Source of the DNA: Thermosediminibacter litoriperuensis
GTDB lineage: Bacteria; Bacillota; Thermosediminibacteria; Thermosediminibacterales; Thermosediminibacteraceae
Assembly (NCBI RefSeq): GCF_008124715.1
Contig: NZ_VNHO01000005.1
Location: 48,894 to 112,893, forward strand
Reading direction: 5' to 3'
DNA length: 64,000 nucleotides
Below the pieces are notes generated by a model. It saw only the letters and a program-made list of their open reading frames with translations, made no database searches and was not told the origin of the DNA. Both the position numbers and the translations under genes were made by a program. Below are positions 52,629 to 62,429 of the stretch, piece after piece. Numbering within the stretch: the stretch's first letter is position 1; each line of letters begins with the position of its first letter.

Positions 52629-55277
52629 TTATCCCAATTCGGTCAGTGCTTTCAGCCGTTCCTCCACCCGCTTGAGCATCTCGATGTAATCCCTTTCCTT
52701 CTGTCTTTCCTTTTCTACAACTTCCCGTGGAGCTTTCGACAGGAAACCGTGGTTTGTTAACTTTTTCCTGACGGTGCTTATCTCCTTTTCCAGAGACGCC
52801 TTTTCTTTCTGAAGCCTGGCGATTTCCGCATCCAGGTCCACGAGACCTTCCATGGGGATGAAGATTTCCGCTCCCCTTATAACGCAGCTCATGGCTTTTC
52901 CTGGCGCGGGGTCTTCCTCAGAAATGAAATCCGTTTCCGAAACCCTGGCAAGGGTGTGGATAATATCAATGTTTTGTCTCAAAAGCTTCAGCGTCCCGGA
53001 ATCGCCTGCTCTCACCACGGCCCTGGCTTTCTTAGCCGGCGGGACGTTCATCTCGGCCCTGATGTTCCTGATGCCCCTTACAGCATCCATGAGGATCTCC
53101 ATGTCGCCTGCATCTTCAAACTTCCATTCAGGCCTGAATTCCGGCCAGGCCGACACCATTATGCTCCTGCCTTCGTGGGGCAGGTGCTGCCAGATCTCTT
53201 CGGTGACAAACGGCATAAGGGGGTGCAGCAGCCTCAAAACCCTCTCCAGAACGGTATAAAGGACGCGTTGGGTCTTCTTTTTTGCGTTTTTGTCGTCCCC
53301 GTAAAGGTCTATCTTTGCCATTTCGATGTACCAGTCGCAGAATTCGCTCCAGAAAAAGTCGTAGACCTTCTGGGCAGCTATGCCGACTTCGAATTTGTCC
53401 AGGAACTCCGTAACTTCTGAAGTCACATCGTTCAGCCTGGACAGGATCCAGCGGTCTTTAAGCGACAGCTTTTCCAATTCCGGTTCTCCGGGCTCGAAGC
53501 CCTCCAGGTTCATCATTACGAACCGGGAGGCGTTCCATATCTTGTTCGCAAAGTTGCGGCTGTGCTCCGCCTTTTCCCAGGAAAACCTTATGTCGTTGCC
53601 CGGGGTGTTGCCGGTGCACAGAGCAAACCTGAGGGTGTCGGCGCCGTACTTTTCTATGACTTCCAGGGGATCTATGCCGTTGCCCAGGGATTTGCTCATC
53701 TTGCGGCCCAGGGCGTCCCTGACGAGGCCAGTTATAGCCACGTACCTGAAGGGTTCCTCCTTCATAAACTCCATGGCCATGAATATCATGCGGGCCACCC
53801 AGAAGAATATTATGTCGTAGCCGGTAACCAGCACCGAAGTCGGGTAAAAATACCTGAGGTCTTGGGTATCGTCAGGCCAGCCCAGCGTCGAGAAGGGCCA
53901 GAGGGCCGAACTGAACCAGGTGTCCAGCACGTCGGGGTCCTGTTCTAGGGAGCTTCCGCCGCATTTTGAGCATTTTACGGGCGTTTCCCTGGAGACGATG
54001 GTTTCTCCGCAATCCTGGCAGTACCACGCGGGAATCCGGTGGCCCCACCAGAGCTGCCTTGATATGCACCAGTCGTGGATGTTTTCCAGCCAGTTTATAT
54101 ATATTTTGGTGAACCTCTCGGGGACGAACTTCACCCTGCCCTGCTTTACCACATCGATGGCCGGCTCCGCCAGAGGCTTCATCCTGACGAACCACTGCTT
54201 GGAGACCATGGGTTCCACCACGGTGTCGCAGCGGTAGCACTGACCTACGCTGTGGGTAAGGTCCTCGATCTTTTCCATGTAACCCTTTTCTCCCAGTTCC
54301 CTAATCAAGGCTTTCCGGCACTCGTACCTGTCGAGGCCCTTAAACTTCCCGGCGTTTTCGTTCATGCGCCCTTCTTCGTCCATGACCTTGATTACCGGCA
54401 GCCCGTGGCGCAGCCCCATCTCGAAATCGTTGGGATCATGGGCGGGAGTTACCTTCACCGCACCCGTGCCGAATTCCATATCCACGTAATCGTCGGCGAT
54501 AATCGGAATTTCCCTACCCACCAGCGGCAGAACAACGGTCTTGCCTATATGTGCCCTGTACCTTTCATCCTCCGGGTTTACAGCTACGGCCGTATCGCCC
54601 AGTATGGTCTCGGGGCGGGTGGTCGCCACGGTTATGTGGCCCGAGCCGTCGCTGAAGGGATACCTCACGTGGTAGATCTTATCATTTCTCTCCTCGTGCT
54701 CCACCTCTATGTCCGAAAGGGTCGTCTTACACGTCGGACACCAGTTCACGATGTAGTCGCCGCGGTATATGAGGCCCTTTTCGTATAGCCTTACGAACAC
54801 TTCTCGAACGGCGCGGCTGAGTCCCTCGTCCAGGGTGAACCTGAACCTGGACCAGTCACAGGAAGCGCCTAGTTTTTTCAGCTGGTTCACTATGGTGTCG
54901 CCGTACTTTTCCTTCCACGCCCACACCCTTTCCAGGAACTTTTCCCTGCCGAGGTCGTACTTGGACAGCCCTTCTTCTGCCAGCTGCTCTTTCACCTTGG
55001 CTTCGGTGGCGATTCCCGCATGATCGGTGCCGGGCAGCCACAGCGTCGGGTAGCCCTGCATCCTCTTATACCTTATCAGGATGTCCTGGATGGTGTTGTT
55101 GAGGGCATGCCCGATGTGAAGGTGGCCGGTTACATTGGGCGGCGGAATAACTATGGTGAAGGGTTCCTTCTCCGGATCAATTTCCGCGCGGAAGAAATTC
55201 TGTTCTTCCCAGAATCTGTACCATTTATCCTCCACGTTTTTTGGGTCGTAAACGGAAGGGATATTGGTGAAATCCAT
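52629..55277 (-). CDS. valS: Valine--tRNA ligase
   Basis: 882 residues from the ATG at 55277 (SD AAAGGAGGAGG); the longer frame runs into the T-box leader and is not used. Class I motifs: HIGH in [16 protein letters not shown] and KMSKS in [13 protein letters not shown]. The editing domain carries [15 protein letters not shown]. The C-terminus is the coiled coil typical of ValRS ([19 protein letters not shown]). It charges tRNA-Val and is regulated by the upstream T-box. Confidence 0.97.
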   Translation of the reverse strand: MDFTNIPSVYDPKNVEDKWYRFWEEQNFFRAEIDPEKEPFTIVIPPPNVTGHLHIGHALNNTIQDILIRYKRMQGYPTLWLPGTDHAGIATEAKVKEQLAEEGLSKYDLGREKFLERVWAWKEKYGDTIVNQLKKLGASCDWSRFRFTLDEGLSRAVREVFVRLYEKGLIYRGDYIVNWCPTCKTTLSDIEVEHEERNDKIYHVRYPFSDGSGHITVATTRPETILGDTAVAVNPEDERYRAHIGKTVVLPLVGREIPIIADDYVDMEFGTGAVKVTPAHDPNDFEMGLRHGLPVIKVMDEEGRMNENAGKFKGLDRYECRKALIRELGEKGYMEKIEDLTHSVGQCYRCDTVVEPMVSKQWFVRMKPLAEPAIDVVKQGRVKFVPERFTKIYINWLENIHDWCISRQLWWGHRIPAWYCQDCGETIVSRETPVKCSKCGGSSLEQDPDVLDTWFSSALWPFSTLGWPDDTQDLRYFYPTSVLVTGYDIIFFWVARMIFMAMEFMKEEPFRYVAITGLVRDALGRKMSKSLGNGIDPLEVIEKYGADTLRFALCTGNTPGNDIRFSWEKAEHSRNFANKIWNASRFVMMNLEGFEPGEPELEKLSLKDRWILSRLNDVTSEVTEFLDKFEVGIAAQKVYDFFWSEFCDWYIEMAKIDLYGDDKNAKKKTQRVLYTVLERVLRLLHPLMPFVTEEIWQHLPHEGRSIMVSAWPEFRPEWKFEDAGDMEILMDAVRGIRNIRAEMNVPPAKKARAVVRAGDSGTLKLLRQNIDIIHTLARVSETDFISEEDPAPGKAMSCVIRGAEIFIPMEGLVDLDAEIARLQKEKASLEKEISTVRKKLTNHGFLSKAPREVVEKERQKERDYIEMLKRVEERLKALTELG

Positions 55278-55310
55278 TCTTCCTCCTCCTTTTAAAAAAT
55301 GTAAAAATTT

Positions 55311-55560
55311 AAAAGGCCCTTCGCTCTGATTTAAGGACGAAAGGCCTTTTTCGCGGTACCACCTTAGTTCCCGGACTTTCAAAAATCCGGGCTCTTGATA
55401 ATCTAACGGTAAAACCGGCCCCGGCTACTTTTTCACCGGGACGGCTCAGGGGCGACCTTCGAAAGCTCCCTTAAGAAGGCTTTCACCCGGCGGCCTTCCT
55501 CTCTTTATAAGGGCGGGCTTTCTACTCCTCCCCGTCAACGCCTTTGCAATCTTAATATTT
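55311..55560 (-). ncRNA. Valine T-box leader of valS
   Basis: The conserved T-box sequence AAGGTGGTACCGCG is at 55352-55365 (minus). It is followed by the terminator stem at 55311-55350 (AAAAGGCCTTTCG... / CGAAGGGCCTTTT) ending in Us. Upstream, Stem I has the expected AGTA-type bulge and a specifier loop in which GAAG-GTC-GCC gives the valine codon GTC (55454-55456). Uncharged tRNA-Val would stabilise the antiterminator and allow valS expression. The 5' limit is approximate. Confidence 0.92.
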
Positions 55561-55618
55561 TTAATGTATATTTTAACTTCAGACCATTGCTTTGTCAAGA
55601 CTACGGCTAACCCATCAT

Positions 55619-56032
55619 CTATTGCAGCTTTTCATTTTCTAAATCATTCATTATTCTTCCGACAGTATTAACCGCATCCTCGGCCAAATCCACAGCTTCA
55701 GTTGCTATTTCCCTATTGTACACCTTGGCAGGAATGCTGTCCGGCAGGCCGTTAGGATACCTTGTGGGAATGTAATAGCCGTCTAGTACAGACCATTTTT
55801 CACACTTTTCTCCTACCTTTTCATTATATTGGGCGGCCTTCCGGGCTAATACGTTCACCGAATGGCTCAGGACTATAGTTTCCCCCATAGCATACAAAAG
55901 AGCTTTAATGGCTTTTTCGGCCACCTGCTGGGCTAAAAAGCAAGCGATATGGTAGCCGCCTTGTTCGGCCAACACCCTGGCCCACTTTAAGTCTTCTTTT
56001 GCCTGTTCCAGCCATCTCTTACCCTCTTCCAT
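55619..56032 (-). CDS. HEPN-domain protein (toxin of an MNT-HEPN pair)
   Basis: A 137-residue, all-helical HEPN protein (WLEQAKEDLKWARVLAEQGGYHIACFLAQQVAEKAIKALL core, residues about 6-47, then HSVNVLARKAAQ). The start chosen is the ATG at 56032 with GAGAAGG upstream; it overlaps the MNT gene by 14 nt. In such pairs HEPN is the RNase-like toxin. The C-terminal part has TRYPNGLPD instead of a clean RX4-6H motif, so catalysis is uncertain. Confidence 0.85.
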   Translation of the reverse strand: MEEGKRWLEQAKEDLKWARVLAEQGGYHIACFLAQQVAEKAIKALLYAMGETIVLSHSVNVLARKAAQYNEKVGEKCEKWSVLDGYYIPTRYPNGLPDSIPAKVYNREIATEAVDLAEDAVNTVGRIMNDLENEKLQ

Positions 56033-56372
56033 TCCCGACCTTCTCATACAGCACCCTCCCCTCGGCAGCAGCCCTTTTGAAAAAAGGCTTTTCTTTAACA
56101 GTTTGCCATTCCTCAGGAGTGTAAACCAGTATATCTGCAGCTACTTTTGGAACTATTTTCCTATAAATAAAACCTACCCGCTCGATAAAGGGTAAATCGC
56201 TCTTTAAAACAGCTATAATATCAAGATCCGTAAAAAGGTCCTCACGTCCAGCGGCATAAGACCCGAAGAGCAATATTTTTTCCGCTCCGAGTTTCTTTAG
56301 CTCTGCTGTGATCCTTTCCAGTTCCTTCTCCAGCAAGGTTTTATATTCTTTTTCCTCTACTCTTATGTCCAT
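56019..56372 (-). CDS. MNT minimal nucleotidyltransferase (antitoxin)
   Basis: A 117-residue Pol-beta-type nucleotidyltransferase. The core GS...DxD motif is LFGSYAAGREDLFTDLDIIAV. MNT antitoxins inactivate the HEPN partner by adding AMP residues near its active site. It is the first gene of the two-gene unit. The pair marks the start of the accessory region. Confidence 0.88.
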   Translation of the reverse strand: MDIRVEEKEYKTLLEKELERITAELKKLGAEKILLFGSYAAGREDLFTDLDIIAVLKSDLPFIERVGFIYRKIVPKVAADILVYTPEEWQTVKEKPFFKRAAAEGRVLYEKVGNGRG

Positions 56373-56475
56373 AACCCTCCCCCCAAATTACGGAAACAGT
56401 TGGGGTGTTGTTTATATATTAGCATATTAGCAATTTCATGTAAATAAAAGCCTTTCTTACAGCAATTTTGACATA

Positions 56476-56634
56476 TTAGTATTCATCAATGTAGGAGCCA
56501 TCGATAATAATCGAATGTCGCCTTACCCCTTCGATTTCAAACCCTATTTCATGTAAAGGGATATTGTCCGCCCGTTGTGTTTCCCGCAAAGCCGTTTCAG
56601 GTTTTTGAAAATCAGGTGTGCTTTTAGTTACTTT
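56476..56634 (-). pseudogene. Remnant of a GNAT acetyltransferase gene
   Basis: A 52-codon frame with no start codon that reads into a C-terminus like that of RimJ/RimL-type GNAT enzymes: PLHEIGFEIEGVRRHSIIID then GSYIDEY and stop. The usual GF-x-EG-x-R...dG-x-Y-x-DxY pattern is clear, but everything upstream is lost behind stops. It is a dead 3' fragment. Confidence 0.55.
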
Positions 56635-56786
56635 TTACGCCGTCGATATCTTTTGAATGAACTATGTTATCGATAAAATGAAATGTAATAACCCCGGTAA
56701 TGAAGTTAAGAAAGAAATGAGAACCCTTAACTGTATTGAATAAAAGTCTGATGCGTTCAGAGAGAATATAAAGGCCATTATATAGA

Positions 56787-56972
56787 TCAATAATACCATG
56801 GAGATCTTAAATGCTTTTTAAATAAAGTCAAAAGGATAAAGGCAGGGAAGGAGAAAAACACAATAAAAAATGAGGGAAGAAAAAGCAGGATGGTAGTAAC
56901 GTCCGTAAAAAGAGAAAACATATTATTTTCATATTTTGGCCAAAAATTGTAGACTAACAAGAAGGAAATCAA
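56787..56972 (-). pseudogene. Hydrophobic 61-codon frame, probable membrane-protein remnant
   Basis: Two hydrophobic segments (VTTILLFLPSFFIVFFSF and AFILLTLF) with a basic end. The frame stays open upstream of its first ATG without a ribosome site. It lies next to another gene remnant, so I think it is a fragment and not a gene. It could still be a small membrane protein. Confidence 0.3.
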
Positions 56973-57060
56973 AACCGGAAATGGTGTAAAAAACTTTCAA
57001 GGATTTCCCACCAAACTTTTCTATATCTTAAAAGCTATACATATTTCGCTAAAGGGTGGA

Positions 57061-57525
57061 TCAATTCCCTCTCTCAAATATACGGCTAAAAAATCCCAAC
57101 AGTTCGTCCCCGGAAATTTCGTATCTATATCTTTCGTTTTCATCCGAAATAACCCCAAACCCCAGTCTGCGGTGAAGCAAAACCGACGACTTGTTGTTTT
57201 TATGGGCGGAACTGAAAACTTTTTTCGGACGATTCGATAATATTTCTCTATATGCCTGCCGGAATATATCGCGCAAAATTGAGCTTCTTTTGTAAGCGGG
57301 ATGTATCTGTATCGACATCACATTCCAGCAGTCATCGGAAACGGGCATATACTCCAGGTATGCCGCGAGGATATCGCCCCTCCAGACCAGGACAAATCTA
57401 GCTCCTTTTTCAATCTCTCTTTCCAGGTCTTTCTTTCGCCTTTCGGGGTCAAACTCTATGCCCAATTCCTTCAAAATCGGGCTCATGTTTATTCTATCCA
57501 GCTCCACAATCTTTTCCAGATTCAT
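57061..57525 (-). CDS. GNAT-like acetyltransferase
   Basis: A 154-residue protein with GNAT-like order: a strand/hairpin with RFVLVWRGDILAAYLEYMP, then NVMSIQIHPAYKRSSILRDIFRQA and a C-terminal NNKSSVLLHRRLGF, the motif that binds the CoA tail. The glycine loop of motif A (QxxGxG/A) is weak (HPAYKRSS). The start is the ATG at 57525 with GGGGG about 10 nt before it. The substrate is unknown. Confidence 0.65.
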   Translation of the reverse strand: MNLEKIVELDRINMSPILKELGIEFDPERRKKDLEREIEKGARFVLVWRGDILAAYLEYMPVSDDCWNVMSIQIHPAYKRSSILRDIFRQAYREILSNRPKKVFSSAHKNNKSSVLLHRRLGFGVISDENERYRYEISGDELLGFFSRIFERGN

Positions 57526-57586
57526 GAGGTAAAATCCCCCACTTTCACAGTCCACATAATAAACCTGCGCATTAATTTTATATATT

Positions 57587-58282
57587 TTACTTGAATAATT
57601 TTTCGTTATTAAAGCCTTTTAATTCTTCTATATAATTTTGGTCTATTTCTATGTCGGCCTTTTCTATTAAATTATTTTGGAAATCTTTTACGTATTTTTG
57701 TTTAATATGATAATCTGATATTTGGGGTATTTCTCCCTTTTGTATTCCTTGTTCTATTATGCTGTCCTCTAGCTTTTTCAATGTCAATAAAAGCTTAACT
57801 TTCTCATACTCATACTCATTCCAGTACTCTTCTAGAGTCATTCCAGCATTTTCACAGAATATCTTCACATATTTAACTAGGTCTTCATTTGCTTTTTCTT
57901 TTTTTATATAATCAAAGATTTCCTCGTCATTTACATGTATGTTATTTTTCTCGGCAAAATCCGATAGTATTTTTACCCGAACAATTGCAGCAAAGGAATT
58001 TATAAATTCATCGTCTCTTTTTCCATAGGCTATTTCTACTAAACCTTTTCTATATTCTACTTCATTTTTATAAATTGGAATTCCGTTGACTAATGCTATT
58101 ATCTCTTCCCCTTTTTGCATTCTCAACTCTTTATTTTCTTTCTCATAGTTCCCAACTCTTTTAAGTAATTCTGCTAATTCATCTTCATTTTCTTTATTAA
58201 AATTGGTGGTTCTATAAGTAATACTCCACATTAATACCGTCAGCAATAATGCAACCGATAAAATTAACAATTTCTTTTTCAT
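57587..58282 (-). CDS. SurA-N-like secreted or anchored protein
   Basis: About 231 residues from the ATG at 58282 (SD AGGTG). It has an N-terminal signal/anchor helix (LLILSVALLLTVLMWSI), a short coiled coil, and then IIALVNGIPIYKNEVEYRKGL. That last motif is the start of the SurA/PpiC-type chaperone domain. There is no PPIase (rotamase) domain, so it would act as a chaperone only. Base use is more AT-rich than the core genes. It lies 20 nt after a CPBP gene on the same strand and may work with it. Confidence 0.65.
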   Translation of the reverse strand: MKKKLLILSVALLLTVLMWSITYRTTNFNKENEDELAELLKRVGNYEKENKELRMQKGEEIIALVNGIPIYKNEVEYRKGLVEIAYGKRDDEFINSFAAIVRVKILSDFAEKNNIHVNDEEIFDYIKKEKANEDLVKYVKIFCENAGMTLEEYWNEYEYEKVKLLLTLKKLEDSIIEQGIQKGEIPQISDYHIKQKYVKDFQNNLIEKADIEIDQNYIEELKGFNNEKLFK

Positions 58283-58311
58283 AAACATCACCTATACCGG
58301 CTGACTTAAAA

Positions 58312-59268
58312 TCACAAAAATATCCGGCCAAATGTCAAAGCCCAAGCATGCCACATGATACAGGGAATAACACTTCTTGTTCGCAGATATAAATACCCCC
58401 ATATCAGACCCGTAGGCGTAGGCTGTCTACCAAAGCTAAAAACACTCAATAAAGCGCGCAAAAGACCGTAACTTTGCTGTATTTGCCAAAAAGGAATATA
58501 GCCTACACTAAAGATTATTGAAGAAATAACTAGAGCATTTAATGGGTTCTTTACTAAAACTTCTAATCGCGGAAGCAAAAAACCTCTAAAAAACAATTCT
58601 ATAGGAAGACTTATAAATAATCCAATAATAAATGAAATAAACGGAACTACAAACCCCTCATACTCAAAAAATCCTATAGCATGATGAATACGATATGCTA
58701 AATCATTTAATAAGAAACTCACTCCTAAGAGAACAAAGGTGAGCTTCCAGTATCTGTCCCTAAAACCCATTTTTATATATTTATAACCCATGAATTTATA
58801 TATCAATAAAAGCGGCACTGTCATAACGATTGTATTTATGCCAGCATTCATTATAGAATTGGTTATATAACCTGAATCGCCTGGAAAAATATTTTGTAAA
58901 AAACTTTCGATAAAAACAGCTACTCTATTATCATAAAAAATATATTTACGGTAAAAATCAAGCAATGTGCGTATTATATAAAAATATATAAGAAATACAA
59001 CCCCGACACACAACTCCAATTTAGGATTATTTATCTTAACAGTCTCAGAAGAATCTGCTGTCATAATTCTGATTATTAAGGCCCAGATTAATAGTAAAAA
59101 TAAATTTATCAAGCCTATACTTAATCTCCAAAAACCATCTAAACCAAATGTTACTGCCAACTCTACTATTATATAACCCAAAAGCAATGGAGTTTCTCTC
59201 AATCTCTTATAAAAGTGAAGCAAAGTATTTAATACTCTTCCATCCAATAAAGAATTAACATTACTCAC
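58312..59268 (-). CDS. CPBP-family membrane protease homologue, catalytic residues degenerate
   Basis: A 318-residue protein with about eight helices and a C-terminal CPBP (Abi/CAAX protease-like) domain. Motif 1 is IELFFRG where active members have EExxxR. Motif 2 is FSVGYIP where His is expected. Motif 3 keeps MWHAW. Two key positions are thus lost. The N-terminal 100 residues are nearly the same as in the CPBP protein at 62.65-63.6 kb, so it is a recent duplicate. It may now act as a non-catalytic immunity or binding protein. Confidence 0.8.
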   Translation of the reverse strand: MSNVNSLLDGRVLNTLLHFYKRLRETPLLLGYIIVELAVTFGLDGFWRLSIGLINLFLLLIWALIIRIMTADSSETVKINNPKLELCVGVVFLIYFYIIRTLLDFYRKYIFYDNRVAVFIESFLQNIFPGDSGYITNSIMNAGINTIVMTVPLLLIYKFMGYKYIKMGFRDRYWKLTFVLLGVSFLLNDLAYRIHHAIGFFEYEGFVVPFISFIIGLFISLPIELFFRGFLLPRLEVLVKNPLNALVISSIIFSVGYIPFWQIQQSYGLLRALLSVFSFGRQPTPTGLIWGYLYLRTRSVIPCIMWHAWALTFGRIFL

Positions 59269-59307
59269 CTACTTCGACCCCACTTTGCTTTTTTATATTA
59301 CGCTGTA

Positions 59308-60099
59308 TCAATCCGCCCTAAGAACGAAAGTATTGCCGGTTTCGAAGTACTTAAGTCCCCGCGAAAAGACGACGCAACCGACAACGTTCAGGAGTACAGC
59401 GAATCCCAGGCTCCCGAGTATCCACCAGTAAACCCGGTTATAAATCACCTGGACGGGAACGTAAGAGATGAAACCCGCCGGGATTACGGTGAAGATTATC
59501 CACTTGGTCGCTCCGCCGAATATCCAGTTGGGGTACGTGCTGAAGGTGATCAGGGCGTTGTATAATTCCGTGCCGATACCGTCGGCGGACTTGAGGAAAA
59601 AGCCGAGAGAACCCAGGATGAGGAGAAAACCGTGGATGATTGCCGACGAGATCACCGACATTACTAAGAATAGAATGACCGCCGGCAGTTCCGGTTTCAG
59701 TATGATAAAGCTGATAAACCATATGAAGGCTTCCACCAGATCCACCAGCCGCATCCTGGCGATTAAAAGGTGGAAGAGCGCATTTTTGGGCCTTACGAGG
59801 TAGTACTCCAGCTTGCCCTCGTTGATAATCGCCGGGATCTTGTAAACGTTGTAAAAGACGCTTACAAACGCTAATGCCACGTTCAGCACAGCCCAAATGG
59901 TGAATAAATGGACGAACTGCCATTCGGAAATATTTGGAAACCTCCGGAAAAACACCCACCAGAAGACCAGCCAGATGGCGCTGTTTAAAAGGGAACCGAA
60001 CAGAGCTATAAGGCTGCTGACCCTGTATTCCAGGAGCCCTTTGGCGTTAATGTGCAAGTAACCCAAAAAAAGGCTAAAGTATTTACCCGCCGTTGACAT
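59308..60099 (-). CDS. ABC-2 family exporter permease (second permease)
   Basis: A 263-residue membrane protein with six helices, of the ABC-2 type found with two permeases and one ATPase (COG3694-like). Typical features are WLVFWWVFFRRFP near residue 45 and EGKLEYYLVRPKNALFHLL near 95, the cytosolic loop that meets the ATPase. It overlaps the first permease gene by 17 nt. The three genes form an exporter whose substrate is unknown. Confidence 0.88.
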   Translation of the reverse strand: MSTAGKYFSLFLGYLHINAKGLLEYRVSSLIALFGSLLNSAIWLVFWWVFFRRFPNISEWQFVHLFTIWAVLNVALAFVSVFYNVYKIPAIINEGKLEYYLVRPKNALFHLLIARMRLVDLVEAFIWFISFIILKPELPAVILFLVMSVISSAIIHGFLLILGSLGFFLKSADGIGTELYNALITFSTYPNWIFGGATKWIIFTVIPAGFISYVPVQVIYNRVYWWILGSLGFAVLLNVVGCVVFSRGLKYFETGNTFVLRAD

Positions 60100-60883
60100 C
60101 CAGGCGTTTCACCCCCATCCGGTATACCGACATCCCGATTAAAAAAAGTAAAAGGCACACCAGAATCTGTCCCACCGCAACGCCCCAAGCCCGATTCAAG
60201 TCAAAATCCACAAACAGCCGTGCGGGGGCATACACCATGAACCTGAAGGGAAGCCACTCCGACAACCTGCGGAGAAAAGACGGGAATAAGGTGATGGGTA
60301 TTATCATTCCCCCCAGCAGCATCTGCAGCCTGGAATACACCAGGAAAAAGGGCGATACGTCCTCCACCCAGAAGGCGAGCAACCCGACGGCGATCATGCC
60401 GATCAGGTCGGCCAGCATCGCGAGGGCCACTGTAACTGCAAGAAAAGGCAGCGCAGATAAACCGGGAATGTAAGGTCCTATCATAATAGTCATGACAGCA
60501 TAACCCACCAGAAGGGTGCACATAAACCGCACCATCCGCTCTCCGAAGCTTACGCTCAACTGAAATAAAAGATAGTTATAAGGCCGGGCGAGGGTGTAGC
60601 TTACAGCCCCGGTTCTGATGTCTTCTTCAACTTTCTGATGCACCCTGGGGCGCGAAATAACTATGGATTCGGTGAATACCAGGTACCGGAGCATCTGTCT
60701 AAGGTCAAACCCTGCGATAACCCCGGCGCCGGAGCGGCTGTAAGTGACCGTCCATAAATTGACGAATACGAACAGGATAACCACCAGGAACCCCGACCGG
60801 AAGATCACCTCGGAAGTATACGCCAGGTAATTCTTCGCACTCAAAGCGGCGGCAGCCATGTATTTATCCATCGATTTGAGCAT
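60083..60883 (-). CDS. ABC-2 family exporter permease (first permease)
   Basis: A 266-residue protein with six helices. RTGAVSYTLARPYNYLLFQL is the conserved loop that contacts the ATPase, as in DUF990/COG4587 permeases. It overlaps the ATPase gene by 20 nt. Its codon use is GC-richer than the CPBP genes on either side, indicating a different origin. Confidence 0.88.
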   Translation of the reverse strand: MLKSMDKYMAAAALSAKNYLAYTSEVIFRSGFLVVILFVFVNLWTVTYSRSGAGVIAGFDLRQMLRYLVFTESIVISRPRVHQKVEEDIRTGAVSYTLARPYNYLLFQLSVSFGERMVRFMCTLLVGYAVMTIMIGPYIPGLSALPFLAVTVALAMLADLIGMIAVGLLAFWVEDVSPFFLVYSRLQMLLGGMIIPITLFPSFLRRLSEWLPFRFMVYAPARLFVDFDLNRAWGVAVGQILVCLLLFLIGMSVYRMGVKRLDVNGG

Positions 60884-61862
60884 TCTGTCCCGCCTCCCGC
60901 TCCGCCGAATAACCTGAAAGATAGATGTGCTGGATTATCGATTCCAGAGGAGGGTCCTGAATGGTTATGTCCCGGACTGCATTGCAAGCAACTATCCGGC
61001 TCACCACCTCGTTTACATCACACGTTTTTAAATCTACTTCCAGTTTTACCACAGGCCCGTTTTGATCGAATACCCTGACCCCCGGCAGAAGGTTCAAATC
61101 GTTGGGCTGTTCCGCAAATTCAATTTCGATAATCTTGGAATGGAAAAAGTTCTTCCTCATTTCCCTGATTTTCGACTCCAGCACGATTTTACCCTCGTTG
61201 AGAACGATGACGTCCTCGCAGATTCGCTCGATGTCGCCGGTGTCATGGGATGTAAGAATTATGGTCACGTTCCTATGCCTGTTTAAGTCTCTCAAAATAT
61301 CTATTACCGTTGACCTGGCCACCACGTCCAGGCCTATAGTGGGTTCGTCCAGAAACAATATTTTCGGTTTATGGATGAGGGCTGCGGCGATTTCACAGCG
61401 CATGCGTTGTCCCAGAGAAAGCTTGCGCACCGGTTGGTAGAGGAAGGAGCTGAGATCGAATAACTCGATTAACTCCTTCATTCGCTTTTTAAGCTCTACC
61501 CGGTCTATGTCGTATATCCTGCCCAACAGTTGAAAGGTATCGATGGGAGGCAGGTGGTACCACAATTGGGACCTCTGCCCGAATACGGAGGAAATACGGT
61601 ACGCCAATCTGCTCCGGTCTTTAAAAGGGTCCATTTCCAGAACCCTTATGCTGCCCTGCGTCGGGCTGAGAATTCCGCACAGCAGCTTTATCATTGTGGA
61701 TTTGCCCGCCCCGTTGGGCCCGATCAGCGCCAGAGCCCGGCCGGGCTCCACTCGGAATGAGACGTCTTTTACCGCCTCTATCACCTGCCGCTCTCTGCGC
61801 GTCCACCCCTTGATCTTCCATAGGGTATACTGTTTTGAAACCCGGTTGACCTCGATACACAA
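60864..61862 (-). CDS. ABC exporter ATP-binding protein
   Basis: A 332-residue ATPase. Walker A GPNGAGKST, Q-loop and then signature LSLGQRMRCEIA, Walker B ILFLDEPTIGLD. A C-terminal regulatory part (about 235-330) follows. It belongs to the COG4586-type group that pairs with two ABC-2 permeases. The start is TTG with AGGTGAGG upstream. Substrates of this group include antibiotics and peptides; none can be assigned here. Confidence 0.92.
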   Translation of the reverse strand: MCIEVNRVSKQYTLWKIKGWTRRERQVIEAVKDVSFRVEPGRALALIGPNGAGKSTMIKLLCGILSPTQGSIRVLEMDPFKDRSRLAYRISSVFGQRSQLWYHLPPIDTFQLLGRIYDIDRVELKKRMKELIELFDLSSFLYQPVRKLSLGQRMRCEIAAALIHKPKILFLDEPTIGLDVVARSTVIDILRDLNRHRNVTIILTSHDTGDIERICEDVIVLNEGKIVLESKIREMRKNFFHSKIIEIEFAEQPNDLNLLPGVRVFDQNGPVVKLEVDLKTCDVNEVVSRIVACNAVRDITIQDPPLESIIQHIYLSGYSAEREAGQNAQIDG

Positions 61863-61976
61863 ATGACCTCACCTTTCCTTATGGGAAAACCCTTCTGGAA
61901 TGTGAAAATTAGCCAAGATGGAATAGGATTTTACATTATTCTATCTCAATTTATGGTTCTGTCAATATTATCGGAA

Positions 61977-62147
61977 TCAAACTATTATTTTTATATTATT
62001 AAATTTTTCCTGTGACTCCAAGAACATTATTTGGGTAACGTTCAAACCGTGTGCGAACAAATAAAGTGTAATAATAGCATCCATGAATAACGCCTTCGTA
62101 AAAACACTGTACAGGGTGAATTTCATTATGTTTCTTTCAATCCCCAT
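61977..62147 (-). pseudogene. N-terminal remnant of an MFS transporter gene
   Basis: A 56-codon frame with a good start (AAGGGGGTATTAA before ATG). It reads like the first helix of an MFS permease: LYSVFTKALFMDAIITLYLF then AHGLNVTQIMFLES (the conserved G-L-[ST]-x-T-Q-I loop). It stops after 56 residues where a helix should follow, so the gene is truncated. Confidence 0.55.
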
Positions 62148-62245
62148 TTAATACCCCCTTATGTTAAAGATTGGTTTTTTAATTTCGGCACAAATCTGTA
62201 AATTCCTTTTTTAGGTAAGGGAAATTTTATCACAGATTGTTTTTT
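62148..62245. other. Short intergenic stretch
   Basis: AT-rich; nothing recognised. Confidence 0.5.
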
Positions 62246-62267
62246 TCACGTAAATACGTGATATACT
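62246..62267 (+). promoter_or_regulatory. Palindromic operator abutting a -10 element
   Basis: TCACGTA-AA-TACGTGA (62246-62261) is a perfect 7+2+7 palindrome placed between a T-rich -35 area and TATACT (62262-62267). It lies just before the 46-residue ORF at 62289. The regulator is unknown. Confidence 0.55.
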
Positions 62268-62288
62268 GAAATCGAGGAGGTGGGCTTC

Positions 62289-62429
62289 TTGGAAAGAAAA
62301 AAAGAAGATCCTTACGCCGAAGCAAAGTTAATGCACACCGCGCTGCTCGAAAAAGGTTTTGATATGGGTAGCCGTGGCCAGATCAAATGGCAGAGGGATG
62401 AGCTGCATGAAAGACTCATCCGCTTATGA
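62289..62429 (+). CDS. 46-residue ORF of unknown function
   Basis: A TTG start with GAGGAGGTGGG upstream and a palindromic operator/promoter just before. The product is a charged, helical 46-residue peptide (DPYAEAKLMHTALLEKGFDM, then QIKWQRDELHERLIRL). I know no relative. Its 3' end overlaps, on the other strand, the end of the ABC-exporter remnant. The strong ribosome site and promoter argue for a real gene. Confidence 0.5.
   Translation: MERKKEDPYAEAKLMHTALLEKGFDMGSRGQIKWQRDELHERLIRL

Larger units (their letters stand above)
56373..57060. other. Decayed intergenic region
   Basis: About 690 nt without an intact recognised gene. It holds the 3' remnant of an acetyltransferase gene (56476-56634) and a 61-codon hydrophobic frame (56787-56972). 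The rest shows no feature I can support. Confidence 0.6.

Noticed and set aside
54075..54788. 237-codon open frame on the plus strand
   Set aside because: Antisense shadow of valS.
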